Origin: Acidobacteriota bacterium
GTDB lineage: Bacteria; Acidobacteriota; Holophagae; Holophagales; Holophagaceae
DNA length: 64,000 nucleotides
Direction of reading: 5' to 3'
Assembly: GCA_016192145.1 (NCBI GenBank)
Contig: JACPUT010000009.1
Coordinates: forward strand, 62,001 to 126,000
Positions within the stretch are counted from its first letter, which is position 1. Each line of letters opens with the position of its first letter. The notes under the pieces were generated by a model. That model had not been told where the DNA came from and searched no databases. It saw only the letters and a program-made list of their open reading frames with translations. Below are positions 35,265 to 43,771 of the stretch, one piece after another. A program made the translations under genes and the position numbers.

Positions 35265-36332
35265 TCAGTGCCGGTGCCCCGCGTGCTCCGCTTCCGGTTC
35301 CGGCTTCATCTCCACCTTCCCCTTGGGGCCCCTCACCCGCGGATCCTTGAACAGGATGGGGATCACCAGGGGGTCGGCCACGCCGCTGAGGCGCAGGGTG
35401 AGGGGGCTCTCCGCCTTGGGAATGCCCTTGCGGAAGAGGGTGATGCGATGCTCCTGGGCCTCGCCGTGGGTCCGCCCGGCCAGCTCGTAGGCCTGGTGAT
35501 CGAACTCGATGGATTCGATCCGGAAGGGCTTCGCCCCACGCAAGGTGAGGGAGGCGTGGCGCTCCTTGAGGGAGTCGAAGGCGAGGCGCGCGGGCTCCAG
35601 CTCCACGGGCAGCTTGAGGCGCCAGCTGACGTAGAGGAGGAACTCCCGCTGGTGGGGCGAGTTGGTGGCCACCTTCAGGATCTCCAGGCCCGAGGCCTGG
35701 CCGCCCTTGAGGAGGTTGGGGCGCAGCGTCAGGCGCAGCTCGCCGGTGGCGGCCTGGGTGGACAGCTCCGCATCCAGGTAGGGCGAGGGGGTGGTGAGGA
35801 GCTTGAGTTCCAGCGGATCGCCCGTCTCACGCTTGAAGGCGAAGGCGGTCTCCACGCTCTCGTGGGGGGCCACGGCGCCCAGTTCCTTGCGGGTGGCATC
35901 CACCGTGAGGTCGGGGCGCACGGTCATGTCCGTCTTCAGGACGAAGCGGGGCTCCGCCGGATCATCCGGCTCCAGGCGGGCGGCCCGGCGCTGGTAGCCC
36001 ACGAACCCATCGGGGTTGATGGTCATGCTGATCCGCCGGCGGTCCCCCGGAGCCAGGGGCGTGGCCAGGGCCGAGGCATCCACCGTGGTGCCCACGGCGA
36101 GATCCCCCAGCTTGAAGGCGAGGGGCTTGTCGCTCTGGTTGATCACGTCATAGGTGAGGGTGCGGACCTCCCGCGGGCCCACCTCCCCCAGGTGCTGGAT
36201 GGTGTCGGGCTCCACGCGGAACCGGAACCTGCGCGGAGGCGCGGGGGCGGGCGCGGCCACGGGCGGGGCCGCCTGGGGAGGCGTCGCCACGGGGGCTTGG
36301 AGCAGGGCCAGGGAGAGGAGCAGCAGGCACAT
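35265..36332 (-). CDS. Secreted ASH/DUF1573-like protein
   Basis: The 355-residue product begins with a signal peptide ('MCLLLLSLALLQAPVAT') and a Pro/Ala linker, followed by 'HLGEVGPREVRTLTYDVINQSDKPLAFKLG' and later 'ELGAVAPHESVETAFAFKRE', both matching the 'x-G-x-V-x-x-G-E-x-x-x-x-x-F-x-x-x-N' pattern of DUF1573/ASH immunoglobulin-like domains. It ends in a His-rich tail (EHAGHRH) that could bind metal. Known relatives are periplasmic structural or binding modules; the actual role is not known. Confidence 0.65.
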   Translation of the reverse strand: MCLLLLSLALLQAPVATPPQAAPPVAAPAPAPPRRFRFRVEPDTIQHLGEVGPREVRTLTYDVINQSDKPLAFKLGDLAVGTTVDASALATPLAPGDRRRISMTINPDGFVGYQRRAARLEPDDPAEPRFVLKTDMTVRPDLTVDATRKELGAVAPHESVETAFAFKRETGDPLELKLLTTPSPYLDAELSTQAATGELRLTLRPNLLKGGQASGLEILKVATNSPHQREFLLYVSWRLKLPVELEPARLAFDSLKERHASLTLRGAKPFRIESIEFDHQAYELAGRTHGEAQEHRITLFRKGIPKAESPLTLRLSGVADPLVIPILFKDPRVRGPKGKVEMKPEPEAEHAGHRH

Positions 36333-36413
36333 GGTTCACTCGGGGGGTTGGCCCTCCAGTGTGCCTTCAACCCATCGCGGTTCCTCGTTAATTGACGTTA
36401 AGACAGGGGCCCG

Positions 36414-37073
36414 TCAGAAGGTCACGCCCACCCCGAAGGTCCACAGGCGCTCGAACTCCTGGCCATTGCCCTGGGCGTTGTAATAGGCCTGCAAATCGTT
36501 GGCGGAGCTGAGCTTCACGGGGCGGTCCTGGGTGATGGGCTGCTGGTAGGAGGCCGCCAGGTAGGGATGGATGACGGGGATGGGCAGGCGCCAGCGGGTG
36601 CCCACCCGGAGCCAGGGCCGGGCGAGGTTGCTGGTCTTCTCCACCCCGGGGCCCGTGGACTTGTAGTGCTGGAGCCGCTCCACCACGCCGATCTCGCCCC
36701 CCAGGCCCGTGAAGGGGATCCAGAGCTGGAGGTTGAGACCGAGGCCGATGCCCTGCTGGGTGAGGCGGGTGGTGCTCGTCGTCTGCACGTTCGAGCTATC
36801 CGTCTGCACCAGGACGCCCTCGGTGGCGAAGCGGCTGTACTCCACGTTCCACTCGAGGCGCGCGATGGGCCCGAAGGAGAAGAGGCGCTTGCTCACGGTG
36901 GCGATGTAGCCCTTGCCCGTATCGAAGTCCCCCTGCACCAGGGAGGAGCTGCCGCTGAGCAACGTGGAGGGCAGGTTCTGGCCCGAGGGCCGGGGCAGCT
37001 CCATGCGGAAATCCCACTGGGCGGCCAGGGGCAGGGTGAGGAACAGGGGCAGGCATCGAAGGGTGGTTCGCAT
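36414..37073 (-). CDS. Outer-membrane beta-barrel protein, unknown
   Basis: The ATG at 37073 is preceded by GGAG; the track starts at an earlier GTG. The 219-residue protein has a signal peptide ('MRTTLRCLPLFLTLPLAAQ') and alternating hydrophobic strands such as 'GLGLNLQLWIPFTGLGGEIGVV' and 'LRVGTRWRLPIPVIHPYLAASYQ', ending 'LWTFGVGVTF' with the C-terminal Phe used for barrel assembly. I do not recognise a closer family. Confidence 0.65.
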   Translation of the reverse strand: MRTTLRCLPLFLTLPLAAQWDFRMELPRPSGQNLPSTLLSGSSSLVQGDFDTGKGYIATVSKRLFSFGPIARLEWNVEYSRFATEGVLVQTDSSNVQTTSTTRLTQQGIGLGLNLQLWIPFTGLGGEIGVVERLQHYKSTGPGVEKTSNLARPWLRVGTRWRLPIPVIHPYLAASYQQPITQDRPVKLSSANDLQAYYNAQGNGQEFERLWTFGVGVTF

Positions 37074-37112
37074 GGACACTCCACCCTCAAGCGTACTTGA
37101 GGAGCCCCGCCC

Positions 37113-37697
37113 CTACTTCTTCTTCCACTTGATCGAGCAGCCCATGGAGGCCCGGGGCTCTCCGACGATGGGCCGGCCCGCCAGCACGGCCTCCAGGGCC
37201 TCCTTCAATTCCTGGCGCTTCACATCGGCCTCCCTTCCTCCGCCATCATCCAAGCGGCCGTGGTAGGCCAGCCGCCCCGCGGCGTCGAAGAGGAAGAAGT
37301 CGGGCGTGCAGAGGGCGCCGAAGGCCTTCACCACGGTTTGGGCCTCGTCCTTCACGTAGGGGAAGGCGTAGCCCGCGGACGCGGCCCGGGCCTTCATCCC
37401 CTCCAGGGTCTCCACCCGGAGGTGGGCGCTCTCGCTCTCGTTGGCGTTGATGCCCACGAAGGCGACCCGACCCTGATACGCCTTCGCCAGCACGTTGATG
37501 CGCCCTTCCGTGGCCTTCACGTAGGGGCATTGGACGCTGAGGAAGGTGACGAGGACGGGGCCCTTGAGGGCCTTGGAATCCAGCACTTTTCCATCCACGC
37601 CCACCAGGGCGAAGGACGGCATGGCATCCCCGGGCTTGAGGGGCGGTTCTCCGGCCAAGCAGGCGGTGGCCATCAGGAGGGGAAGGAGGAGACGCAT
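37113..37697 (-). CDS. Exported redoxin-domain protein with single Cys active site
   Basis: The 194-residue protein has a signal peptide ending at 'CLAGEPP' and an AhpC/TSA-like thioredoxin fold ('PSFALVGVDGKVLDSKALKGPVLVTFLSVQCPYVKA'). The usual CxxC is reduced to one Cys in 'QCPYVKA'. The tail 'SMGCSIKWKKK' holds a second Cys also found in the next paralog, which may act as a resolving residue. The 33-base gap to the beta-barrel gene upstream in transcription order is not conserved evidence of operon; likely a separate unit. Confidence 0.78.
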   Translation of the reverse strand: MRLLLPLLMATACLAGEPPLKPGDAMPSFALVGVDGKVLDSKALKGPVLVTFLSVQCPYVKATEGRINVLAKAYQGRVAFVGINANESESAHLRVETLEGMKARAASAGYAFPYVKDEAQTVVKAFGALCTPDFFLFDAAGRLAYHGRLDDGGGREADVKRQELKEALEAVLAGRPIVGEPRASMGCSIKWKKK

Positions 37698-37786
37698 GGG
37701 AGCTCCCGGAAGCGGAACCTAGCATGGACCCCTGAAGAACCGCCTACCAGTCCCACATCCCGGCATTCACCCCAGGGTGGGGCCCA

Positions 37787-38332
37787 TCAGGACTTCCACT
37801 TGATGCTGCACCCCATGCTGGGGCGCTGGTCTCCCACAGGCTCCGCGCCCTCCAACAAGGCCTCGATGGCCTGGGCGAGGTCCCGGTGCTTCACGGCCGC
37901 CGCATCCTTCCAGCTGTCATCCAGGCGCCCCCGGTAGCGCAGGCTGCGCGCGGCGTCGTAGAGGAAGAAGTCCGGCGTGCATACGGCCCCGAAGGCCCGG
38001 GCCACGGATTGATCCTCGTCGCGGAGGTAGGGAAAGGCATAGCCCTTGAGCGCGGCCCGGGTCCGCATCGCGGCGAAATCATCGTCCGGATAGGCCACGG
38101 CGTCATTGGGGTTGATGCCCACCACGGCGCAGCGGCCCGCGTAGGCCTTCGCGAGATCGTTCAGCCGATCATCGATGGCCTGCACGTAAGGGCAGTGGTT
38201 GCACATCACCGCGACGAGGAGCAGGGGCTCCCGGAAGTCCGCCCGGGCCCACGTGCGCCCATCCACACCCGGGAGGGCGAAATCGGGGCAGGGGCTTCCC
38301 AGCGGGGTCATGGTGGATTCGAGCAGGGCCAT
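37787..38332 (-). CDS. Cytosolic redoxin-domain protein, paralog of the exported one
   Basis: The 181-residue protein lacks a signal peptide and starts 'PLGSPCPDFALPGVDGRTWARADFREPLLLVAVMCNHCPYVQAI', with a full CxxC (CNHC) at the thioredoxin position, then 'FPYLRDEDQSVARAFGAVCTPDFFLYD' and the shared tail 'SMGCSIKWK'. The close match to its neighbour shows duplication with one copy gaining export. It probably reduces or senses peroxide or disulfides; substrate unknown. Divergent from the sigma-54 activator gene. Confidence 0.82.
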   Translation of the reverse strand: MALLESTMTPLGSPCPDFALPGVDGRTWARADFREPLLLVAVMCNHCPYVQAIDDRLNDLAKAYAGRCAVVGINPNDAVAYPDDDFAAMRTRAALKGYAFPYLRDEDQSVARAFGAVCTPDFFLYDAARSLRYRGRLDDSWKDAAAVKHRDLAQAIEALLEGAEPVGDQRPSMGCSIKWKS

Positions 38333-38416
38333 GGGGGCTCCCCTGAAAAATAAATCGGCTGTCGGTATTTTGACTTGATCGGGACGAGGGATCCCCTAGT
38401 CTTTTCCCAAGCACCC

Positions 38417-39859
38417 ATGGCAACCCTCCCCCGCCTCCACTGGTCCACCCTGGGCACCAACTCCCAGGGCCTCGAGCATCGGTGGTCCCACGTGTGGGAT
38501 GTGAGCGTCGACCGCGGATCCGCGCCGGCGCTGCCTCCGCGCGATACGGATCTCTGGGTGGTCAGCGTGCAGGGCGAGTGGCCGCCACCGGAACTCCTCC
38601 GCATGATGGGCGAGGTGGGCGCCCTGCCCATCCTCCTGGCCCTGGAACCCGAGGCCGCGCCCCTCAGCCCCAAGGTGCTGGCGGAGTGGGGCACGCTGGG
38701 CAGCGTGCGCTGGGGCCTGCTGGGCGCCGAGCCCCCCATGCCGGGGCTCCGCCCCCGCAGCGGCGTCACCACCCAGCTCAGCGCCGGCCAGGCCCTGCAG
38801 TACGGCATGGTGGGCGTCTCCCTGCGCATGCAGGAAGTCCTCACCCGCGCCAAGGCCGCGGCGGCCGTGCGCGCCACGGTGCTCCTGCTCGGCGAGAGCG
38901 GCACGGGCAAGGAGGTGGTGGCCCGCGCCGTGCACACCATGAGCCCCGAGAAGGCCGAGGCCTTCGTGCCCGTCCACTGCGGCGCCATCCCCGAGAACCT
39001 CATCGAGAGCGAGCTCTTCGGCTACACGAAGGGTGCCTTCACGGACGCCCGCAAGGACACCCCCGGCAAGTTCCGCGAGGCCCACGGCGGCACCATCTTC
39101 CTGGACGAGGTGGGCACCATGCCCCTCAGCGCCCAGGTGCGCCTCCTGCGCGTGCTCCAGGAGAAGGAAGTGCAGCCCCTGGGCGGCGGCAGCCCCGTGA
39201 AGGTGGACGTGCGCGTCATCGCCGCCACCAACCAGGACCTCTGGAAGATGGTGCAGGAGGGCAAGTTCCGGGAGGACCTCTTCTACCGCCTCGAAGTGGT
39301 GCCCATCCAGCTGCCGCCCCTGCGGGAGCGCCGCGAGGAGGTGCCCTTCCTCGCCCAGCACTTCCTCACGCGCAAGGCCCGCGAGCACGGGCTCTACCCC
39401 AAGGCCATCCACCCCAGCGTGGACGCGCTGCTCATGAGCCTGCCCTGGCCCGGCAACGTGCGCCAGCTGGAGAACGCCATCGAACGCGCCATCATCCTCA
39501 CGGCCACGCGGCCCGTGCTCACCCGCGAGGACTTCGCCTTCCTCATGGATCGCACGACCACGGATCAGCTGCTGCCCGCGCCCAGCCCCATCCCCTCCAA
39601 CGTCGTGCCCCTCTCCACGTCGCAATCGGAACTGCCCTCCTTGGCCGCCACGATGACGGAGCTGCCCCCCGAGGGCATGGATCTGAACCAGGTGGTGAGC
39701 GATCTGGAGAAGAAACTCATGCTCCAGAGCCTCGCCGTCACCCGCGGCAACAAGAAGCGGGCCGCCGAGCTGCTGGGCCTCAAGCGCACCACCTTCCTGG
39801 AGAAGATGAAGCGCCTGGAGCTGGAGGAAGACGAGGCGGCCGGAGCCGAGGAGGGCTGA
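38417..39859 (+). CDS. Sigma-54-dependent transcriptional activator with atypical GAFTDA loop
   Basis: Start chosen at the ATG at 38417. The N-terminal 125 residues form a degenerate sensory domain without receiver residues. The AAA+ core has Walker A 'GESGTGKEVVARAV', 'ELFGYTKGAFTDA' (the canonical loop is GAFTGA), Walker B 'GGTIFLDEVGTM' and 'DVRVIAATNQDLW'. The C-terminal Fis-type helix-turn-helix is 'NKKRAAELLGLKRTTFLEKMKRL'. It should activate RpoN promoters; the Gly-to-Asp change occurs in some natural family members but can weaken sigma-54 contact. The target is unknown. Confidence 0.88.
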   Translation: MATLPRLHWSTLGTNSQGLEHRWSHVWDVSVDRGSAPALPPRDTDLWVVSVQGEWPPPELLRMMGEVGALPILLALEPEAAPLSPKVLAEWGTLGSVRWGLLGAEPPMPGLRPRSGVTTQLSAGQALQYGMVGVSLRMQEVLTRAKAAAAVRATVLLLGESGTGKEVVARAVHTMSPEKAEAFVPVHCGAIPENLIESELFGYTKGAFTDARKDTPGKFREAHGGTIFLDEVGTMPLSAQVRLLRVLQEKEVQPLGGGSPVKVDVRVIAATNQDLWKMVQEGKFREDLFYRLEVVPIQLPPLRERREEVPFLAQHFLTRKAREHGLYPKAIHPSVDALLMSLPWPGNVRQLENAIERAIILTATRPVLTREDFAFLMDRTTTDQLLPAPSPIPSNVVPLSTSQSELPSLAATMTELPPEGMDLNQVVSDLEKKLMLQSLAVTRGNKKRAAELLGLKRTTFLEKMKRLELEEDEAAGAEEG

Positions 39860-39861
39860 AC

Positions 39862-39972
39862 GGCTGGGGGCTGGGGGCTCTGGGCTCTGGGCTTTAGCTG
39901 ATCCCGACCCAGCGTAGGAGCCCGGATGGGTCGGCGGCAGCCCGAGCCCAAAGCCTACAGCCCGGAGCCCCC
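39862..39972. repeat. Palindromic repeat copy 2 (GGGCTCTGGGCTCT variant)
   Basis: Arms around 39872-39912 (GGGGGCTCTGGGCTCTGGGC...) and 39927-39972 (…GAGCCCAAAGCC…GGAGCCCCC) form an imperfect long hairpin; an internal GACCCA/TGGGTC pair closes the loop. It sits two bases after the activator stop and before prmA, and the track start of prmA falls inside it. Confidence 0.75.
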
Positions 39973-40000
39973 TGATAATCTGGGGGATCCGAGGTTCCAC

Positions 40001-40867
40001 TTGAGCGAAGCCCTGCACACCCGTTGGCGTCTGTCCGTGCCCGAAGCGGCCGAGGAGGCCCTCTGCGAATGGCTCGACGCGCAGGGCGCTTCCGCCTACT
40101 ACCGCGAGGCCGATCCCCCGAAGGCCTTCTGGGCCTACTTCCCCCCGGAGCAGGCCCTCCCCGACGCCGCGGGCCTCGCCGCCATTCCCGGCGTGACCCT
40201 CGAAGTCACGGAGACCTTCGCGGATGAGGATTGGCTGGCCAAGAGCCGCGAGGGCTTCGGCAGCTTCCCCGTGGGCCGCGGCTTCTGGGTGAAACCCCTC
40301 TGGGAGGCCGAAGCCGCCCCCGAAGGCCGCATCCCCGTCGTCGTGAATCCCGGCCTCGCCTTCGGCACCGGCGGCCACGAGACGACGCGCCTTTGCATGA
40401 CGCTGCTGGAGGAGCTGAAGGATGCGGGCCGCCTGAGGGGCCCCCTCCTCGACATCGGCGCGGGCACGGGCATCCTCGCCCTCACGGCCCACCTGCTGGG
40501 CTGCCCAGGGCCCATCCAGGCCTTCGACATCGATCCCGACTGCGGGCCCGCCATGGAGGAGCTGGTGGAGATGAACGCCGGCGTGCTCCAGGGGGCGCAG
40601 CCCTTCCACGGCTTCGTCGGCACCCTGGAGAGCCCCGAGGTGGAGGGCCCCTACCAGGGTCTCCTCGCCAACATCCTCCTCATCACCATCCAGGAGCTGC
40701 TGCCCCGCATGGCGGAGCTCACGGCCCCGGGCGGGTTCCTCGTGGCCAGCGGCATCCTCGCGACCCAGGAGGATGAGGCCCTCATCAGCCTCGTGGGCGC
40801 CGGCTTCAAGCCTGAGAAGGTGCTCCACGAGGGCGATTGGATTGCCGTCCTGGCGGTCAAGGCGTAG
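40001..40867 (+). CDS. prmA: PrmA, ribosomal protein L11 methyltransferase
   Basis: I choose the TTG at 40001 (CCGAGGTTCCAC precedes) because the 25 upstream codons of the track ORF overlap a dispersed repeat. The 288-residue protein matches PrmA: N-terminal substrate-recognition part ('WLAKSREGFGSFPVGRGFWVKPLWE'), then 'NPGLAFGTGGHETTRLCMTLLEEL', SAM motif 'LLDIGAGTGILALTA' and catalytic-loop 'LLANILLITIQELLPRMAEL'. In canonical PrmA the Asn-Ile-Leu segment is the same. It trimethylates L11. Confidence 0.9.
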   Translation: MSEALHTRWRLSVPEAAEEALCEWLDAQGASAYYREADPPKAFWAYFPPEQALPDAAGLAAIPGVTLEVTETFADEDWLAKSREGFGSFPVGRGFWVKPLWEAEAAPEGRIPVVVNPGLAFGTGGHETTRLCMTLLEELKDAGRLRGPLLDIGAGTGILALTAHLLGCPGPIQAFDIDPDCGPAMEELVEMNAGVLQGAQPFHGFVGTLESPEVEGPYQGLLANILLITIQELLPRMAELTAPGGFLVASGILATQEDEALISLVGAGFKPEKVLHEGDWIAVLAVKA

Positions 40868-40893
40868 GCTTCCTCCAACTTCCCGGAGGAACC

Positions 40894-41343
40894 ATGCGTT
40901 TCAAGCTCATCATCCTGGGCGGGCTCGCCTTCTACGCGGCCACCTGGCTCGTCTCCATGGCCACGGGCCCCCTCATCCACGAGGGCCTGCTCAAGGCCAC
41001 CTACCAGGCCCACGCCCACCTGTGGCGACCCGAGCTCAACCAGGTCCCCCCCGACATGGCCGCCCTCCTGCCCCGCTGGATCCTCACGGGCCTCGTGGCC
41101 GCCTTCATCCAGGCGGGGCTCTACGGCGCGCTCGAACCGGCCTTCGAGGGGCCCGGCTGGAAGAAGGGCCTGAAGTACGGCGGCGTCCTCTGCCTCTTCG
41201 GGGCCTGTTGGGGCCTGCTGGGATACTCGGGCATCTTCAACGCGCCCGACAAGGTCTGGATCGTGTGGACCGTGGAATCCCCCGCCTACTACCTCCCCGC
41301 CGGCGCCCTCGTGGGCTGGCTCACGGAGCGCTTCCGCTGGTGA
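40894..41343 (+). CDS. Small integral membrane protein, unknown
   Basis: The 149-residue protein starts at an ATG with CGGAGGAACC in front (27 bases after prmA). Four likely membrane segments occur near residues 5-25, 60-82, 93-112 and 123-143; 'YPLIHEG' and 'APDKVWIVWTVESPAYYLPAGALVGWL' loops lie between. I recognise no family. Probably cotranscribed with prmA. Confidence 0.6.
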   Translation: MRFKLIILGGLAFYAATWLVSMATGPLIHEGLLKATYQAHAHLWRPELNQVPPDMAALLPRWILTGLVAAFIQAGLYGALEPAFEGPGWKKGLKYGGVLCLFGACWGLLGYSGIFNAPDKVWIVWTVESPAYYLPAGALVGWLTERFRW

Positions 41344-41353
41344 AGGGGACTTC

Positions 41354-41460
41354 GGGCTATCGGCTCTGGGCTCTTGCCGATTCCGGCCTCGCACCGATCC
41401 GCCCACTGGCACCCCGCCCGGAAATGCGTACCCAGCCAGAGCCGAGAGCCTGAAGCCCGC
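41354..41460. repeat. Palindromic repeat copy 3 (GGGCTATCGGCTCT family)
   Basis: The left part from GGGCTATCGGCTCT through TTGCCGATTCCGGCC matches the reverse complement of the right half of copy 1 (33801-33829 region) for over 30 bases, with one substitution in the first stretch. The right arm (about 41433-41460) is degenerate. It lies between the membrane protein stop and the TonB receptor stop. Confidence 0.85.
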
Positions 41461-41470
41461 AGCCAATCCC

Positions 41471-43696
41471 CTAATCCGCCCAGCTCCACCGCAGGCCCAG
41501 CGCGATCCGGCGCGTATCCTGCGGCACGCCGAAAAACTCGGGGCTCGCGCCCAGGCTCGCCCCTTCATTGAGGTTGCGGTAGCGGGCATCGAACGCGTTG
41601 CGAACCTCCAGCCGGAAGGCGAGCTGGCCGGTCCCGACCTCCAGGCCGCGCTCCAACACCAGATTCACGGCACGGTATCCGGGGATCCGGAGCCGCCTGC
41701 CCGTGGCGGGATCCACGCCTGAGAAACGCTGGGTACCCACCCAGAGCAGGCGGGGGGCGCAGGTCCAGGCGCCCCAGGTCAGATCCGCGCCCACCTGGCC
41801 GATCCAGGGGGCGGTCTGGCCCAGCTCCGTGCGGGCCGTGGTTCCAGGGCGCTCCACGTATCCGCGCACGTGGCTCACGGTGGCATGGAGGCGGCCCTTG
41901 AGCTCGCCGGGGCCCCACCAGGGATAGCGGAAGCTCAGGTGCCCCCCTTCGTTCACCTGCTCGCCCTGGTTCTCCACCACGAGGATCGTCGCCACGGGCC
42001 AACCCAGGTACTGCCCCTGGTAGCGGTTGGTGACGGTTCCATCGGGCACCACGTCGAAGAGCTGCTCCGTCTCGATCTGGAAGAGGCTCAGCTCCATTTC
42101 CATTCCCACATCGAATAGGTGCTGGCCGCTCACTTCGAGGGTGCGGATGCGCTGGGGCTTCAGTTCGGGATTGGGCAGGCGCCAGAACCCGGATTGATAG
42201 CCCCCCCCGGCCGCGGCCTCGAAGGCCCCGTAATGCAGGTAGGCCTGGTAGGGCGAGGGCGCCAGGAAGGCCGAGCCGTAGAGGAACTTCAAGGTGGTGG
42301 TGGGGGCCGGGCTCCAGGTGAGGCCCAGGCGGGGATTGAAGCTGTCGCCGTAGCGCGAGTTCCGGTCCCCCCGCGCGCCGAGGGTGAGCGTCCAACGGGG
42401 GTTGGGTCGCCACTGGGTTTGGGCGAAGAGGCCATCATTGCGATAGGCGAGGTCGTAGAACTGCGCTGGAATGGGCGCGCCCAGGAGCATGCCGGAGATG
42501 TCGCCGCCGGGATTCACGGGCGCCGCCAGATCCGCGCTCCAGGGCAAGGCGGTCAGGGCCTCGTGGTTGAAGCCCGCGGTCACTTTCCAATGGGATCCGG
42601 CCTCCCAATCCGCCTGGGCATCCAGGCGGAGGCTGCTGCTCCGGGCGTACTTATAGGCGCGCTCGAAGTAGCCGAACATGTCCCGGTAGTTGGAGCCGGG
42701 GTCGACCTCGTACCGCGCGTGGGAGAGGCGGGTACCCACGTCCACGGAACCGATGGCGGCGCCATGCTGCACCCCCACCACTTCCAGGGTGTGGCCGATG
42801 AAGGCGTCGGCGTTGTAGATGGCGTTGTCCGGCGTGTTCTTCACGAAGGAGGGGAACCGGGCCTTGTTCCTGACGTAGGTGAAGGCCAAGGGCCCCAGAT
42901 CCAGGCCCATCTGCAGGGCCCCGGCCCGCAAGGGGTGGCTGGGCCGGGCATTCCAAGGCAGGGATGGAGTGCGCGTCCCCAGGTAGGCGGTGGGGAAGAG
43001 GCCCGTGCGCTGAGCCTCGAAGTTCCGGTAGTCCGGGAAGGCCTTCTGCAGATCCGGCTGATCATCCGAGAAGGCCTGGCCTCCCATGCGGTAGCCCCCG
43101 CCGGTGAAGCGGCCTGACCAGGCCATCTGCACCAACCGCTGATCGAAGTCCCCGCCCTGGATCGTGGCCTCTCGGATCTCCTCCTCGCCCTTCGTGATGA
43201 GGTTCACCACGGCGGCCACCGCGTCGGCCCCATACAGGGCGGACGCGGGGCCGTAGACGACCTCCACCCGCTGGACCAGGACGAGCGAGGTGTTCTCCAG
43301 GAGGGGCAGGGGCTCGTTGGTGGGGCCCGAGATGCGGTGGCCATCCATCAGCACGAGCACCTTGTCCGGGCCCGGCAGGCCCCGGACGCTCAGCTGGTTG
43401 TAGTAGTGCTCCTGGACGCCCCGTTCCACCTTGAAACCCGGCAGGTCCTGGAAGAGATCCAGCAGGGAGCGGTAGCCCCTGGCCCGGATCTCCTCCCGCG
43501 TGATGATCCTCACCGTGGCCGGAGCCTCCTGCAGGGGCTCCGATAGCCTGGAGGCGGTGATCACCTTGGTGCTCCGGAGGCGCATCAGCTCCTGGAAGGC
43601 GGCATCGCCCCCGACGGCCTGGGCCAGCACTTGAATCACGGAGGCCCCCCAACCCAGGACCCCGCCCCTCGCTGCCCCCGAAACCCACCGATTCAC
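41471..43696 (-). CDS. TonB-dependent outer-membrane receptor
   Basis: The 741-residue protein has an N-terminal hydrophobic lead, a plug domain ('VITASRLSEPLQEAPATVRIITREEIRARGYRSLLDLFQDLPGF', 'LSVRGLPGPDKVLVLMDGHRISG', 'VEVVYGPASALYGADAVAAVVNLITK') and a barrel ending 'RRIALGLRWSWAD'. It resembles BtuB/colicin-I-receptor-type receptors for siderophores or cobalamin; the ligand is undefined. The kinase gene 75 bases upstream reads in the same direction, suggesting a shared transcript. Confidence 0.92.
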   Translation of the reverse strand: MNRWVSGAARGGVLGWGASVIQVLAQAVGGDAAFQELMRLRSTKVITASRLSEPLQEAPATVRIITREEIRARGYRSLLDLFQDLPGFKVERGVQEHYYNQLSVRGLPGPDKVLVLMDGHRISGPTNEPLPLLENTSLVLVQRVEVVYGPASALYGADAVAAVVNLITKGEEEIREATIQGGDFDQRLVQMAWSGRFTGGGYRMGGQAFSDDQPDLQKAFPDYRNFEAQRTGLFPTAYLGTRTPSLPWNARPSHPLRAGALQMGLDLGPLAFTYVRNKARFPSFVKNTPDNAIYNADAFIGHTLEVVGVQHGAAIGSVDVGTRLSHARYEVDPGSNYRDMFGYFERAYKYARSSSLRLDAQADWEAGSHWKVTAGFNHEALTALPWSADLAAPVNPGGDISGMLLGAPIPAQFYDLAYRNDGLFAQTQWRPNPRWTLTLGARGDRNSRYGDSFNPRLGLTWSPAPTTTLKFLYGSAFLAPSPYQAYLHYGAFEAAAGGGYQSGFWRLPNPELKPQRIRTLEVSGQHLFDVGMEMELSLFQIETEQLFDVVPDGTVTNRYQGQYLGWPVATILVVENQGEQVNEGGHLSFRYPWWGPGELKGRLHATVSHVRGYVERPGTTARTELGQTAPWIGQVGADLTWGAWTCAPRLLWVGTQRFSGVDPATGRRLRIPGYRAVNLVLERGLEVGTGQLAFRLEVRNAFDARYRNLNEGASLGASPEFFGVPQDTRRIALGLRWSWAD

Positions 43697-43771
43697 GAGT
43701 TTGTCCTCTCGCGCCCTATCGGCCGGAGCCCAGCCCTACTTTCATCCGAACCAAGCCCTCGTGTGGGGAGG

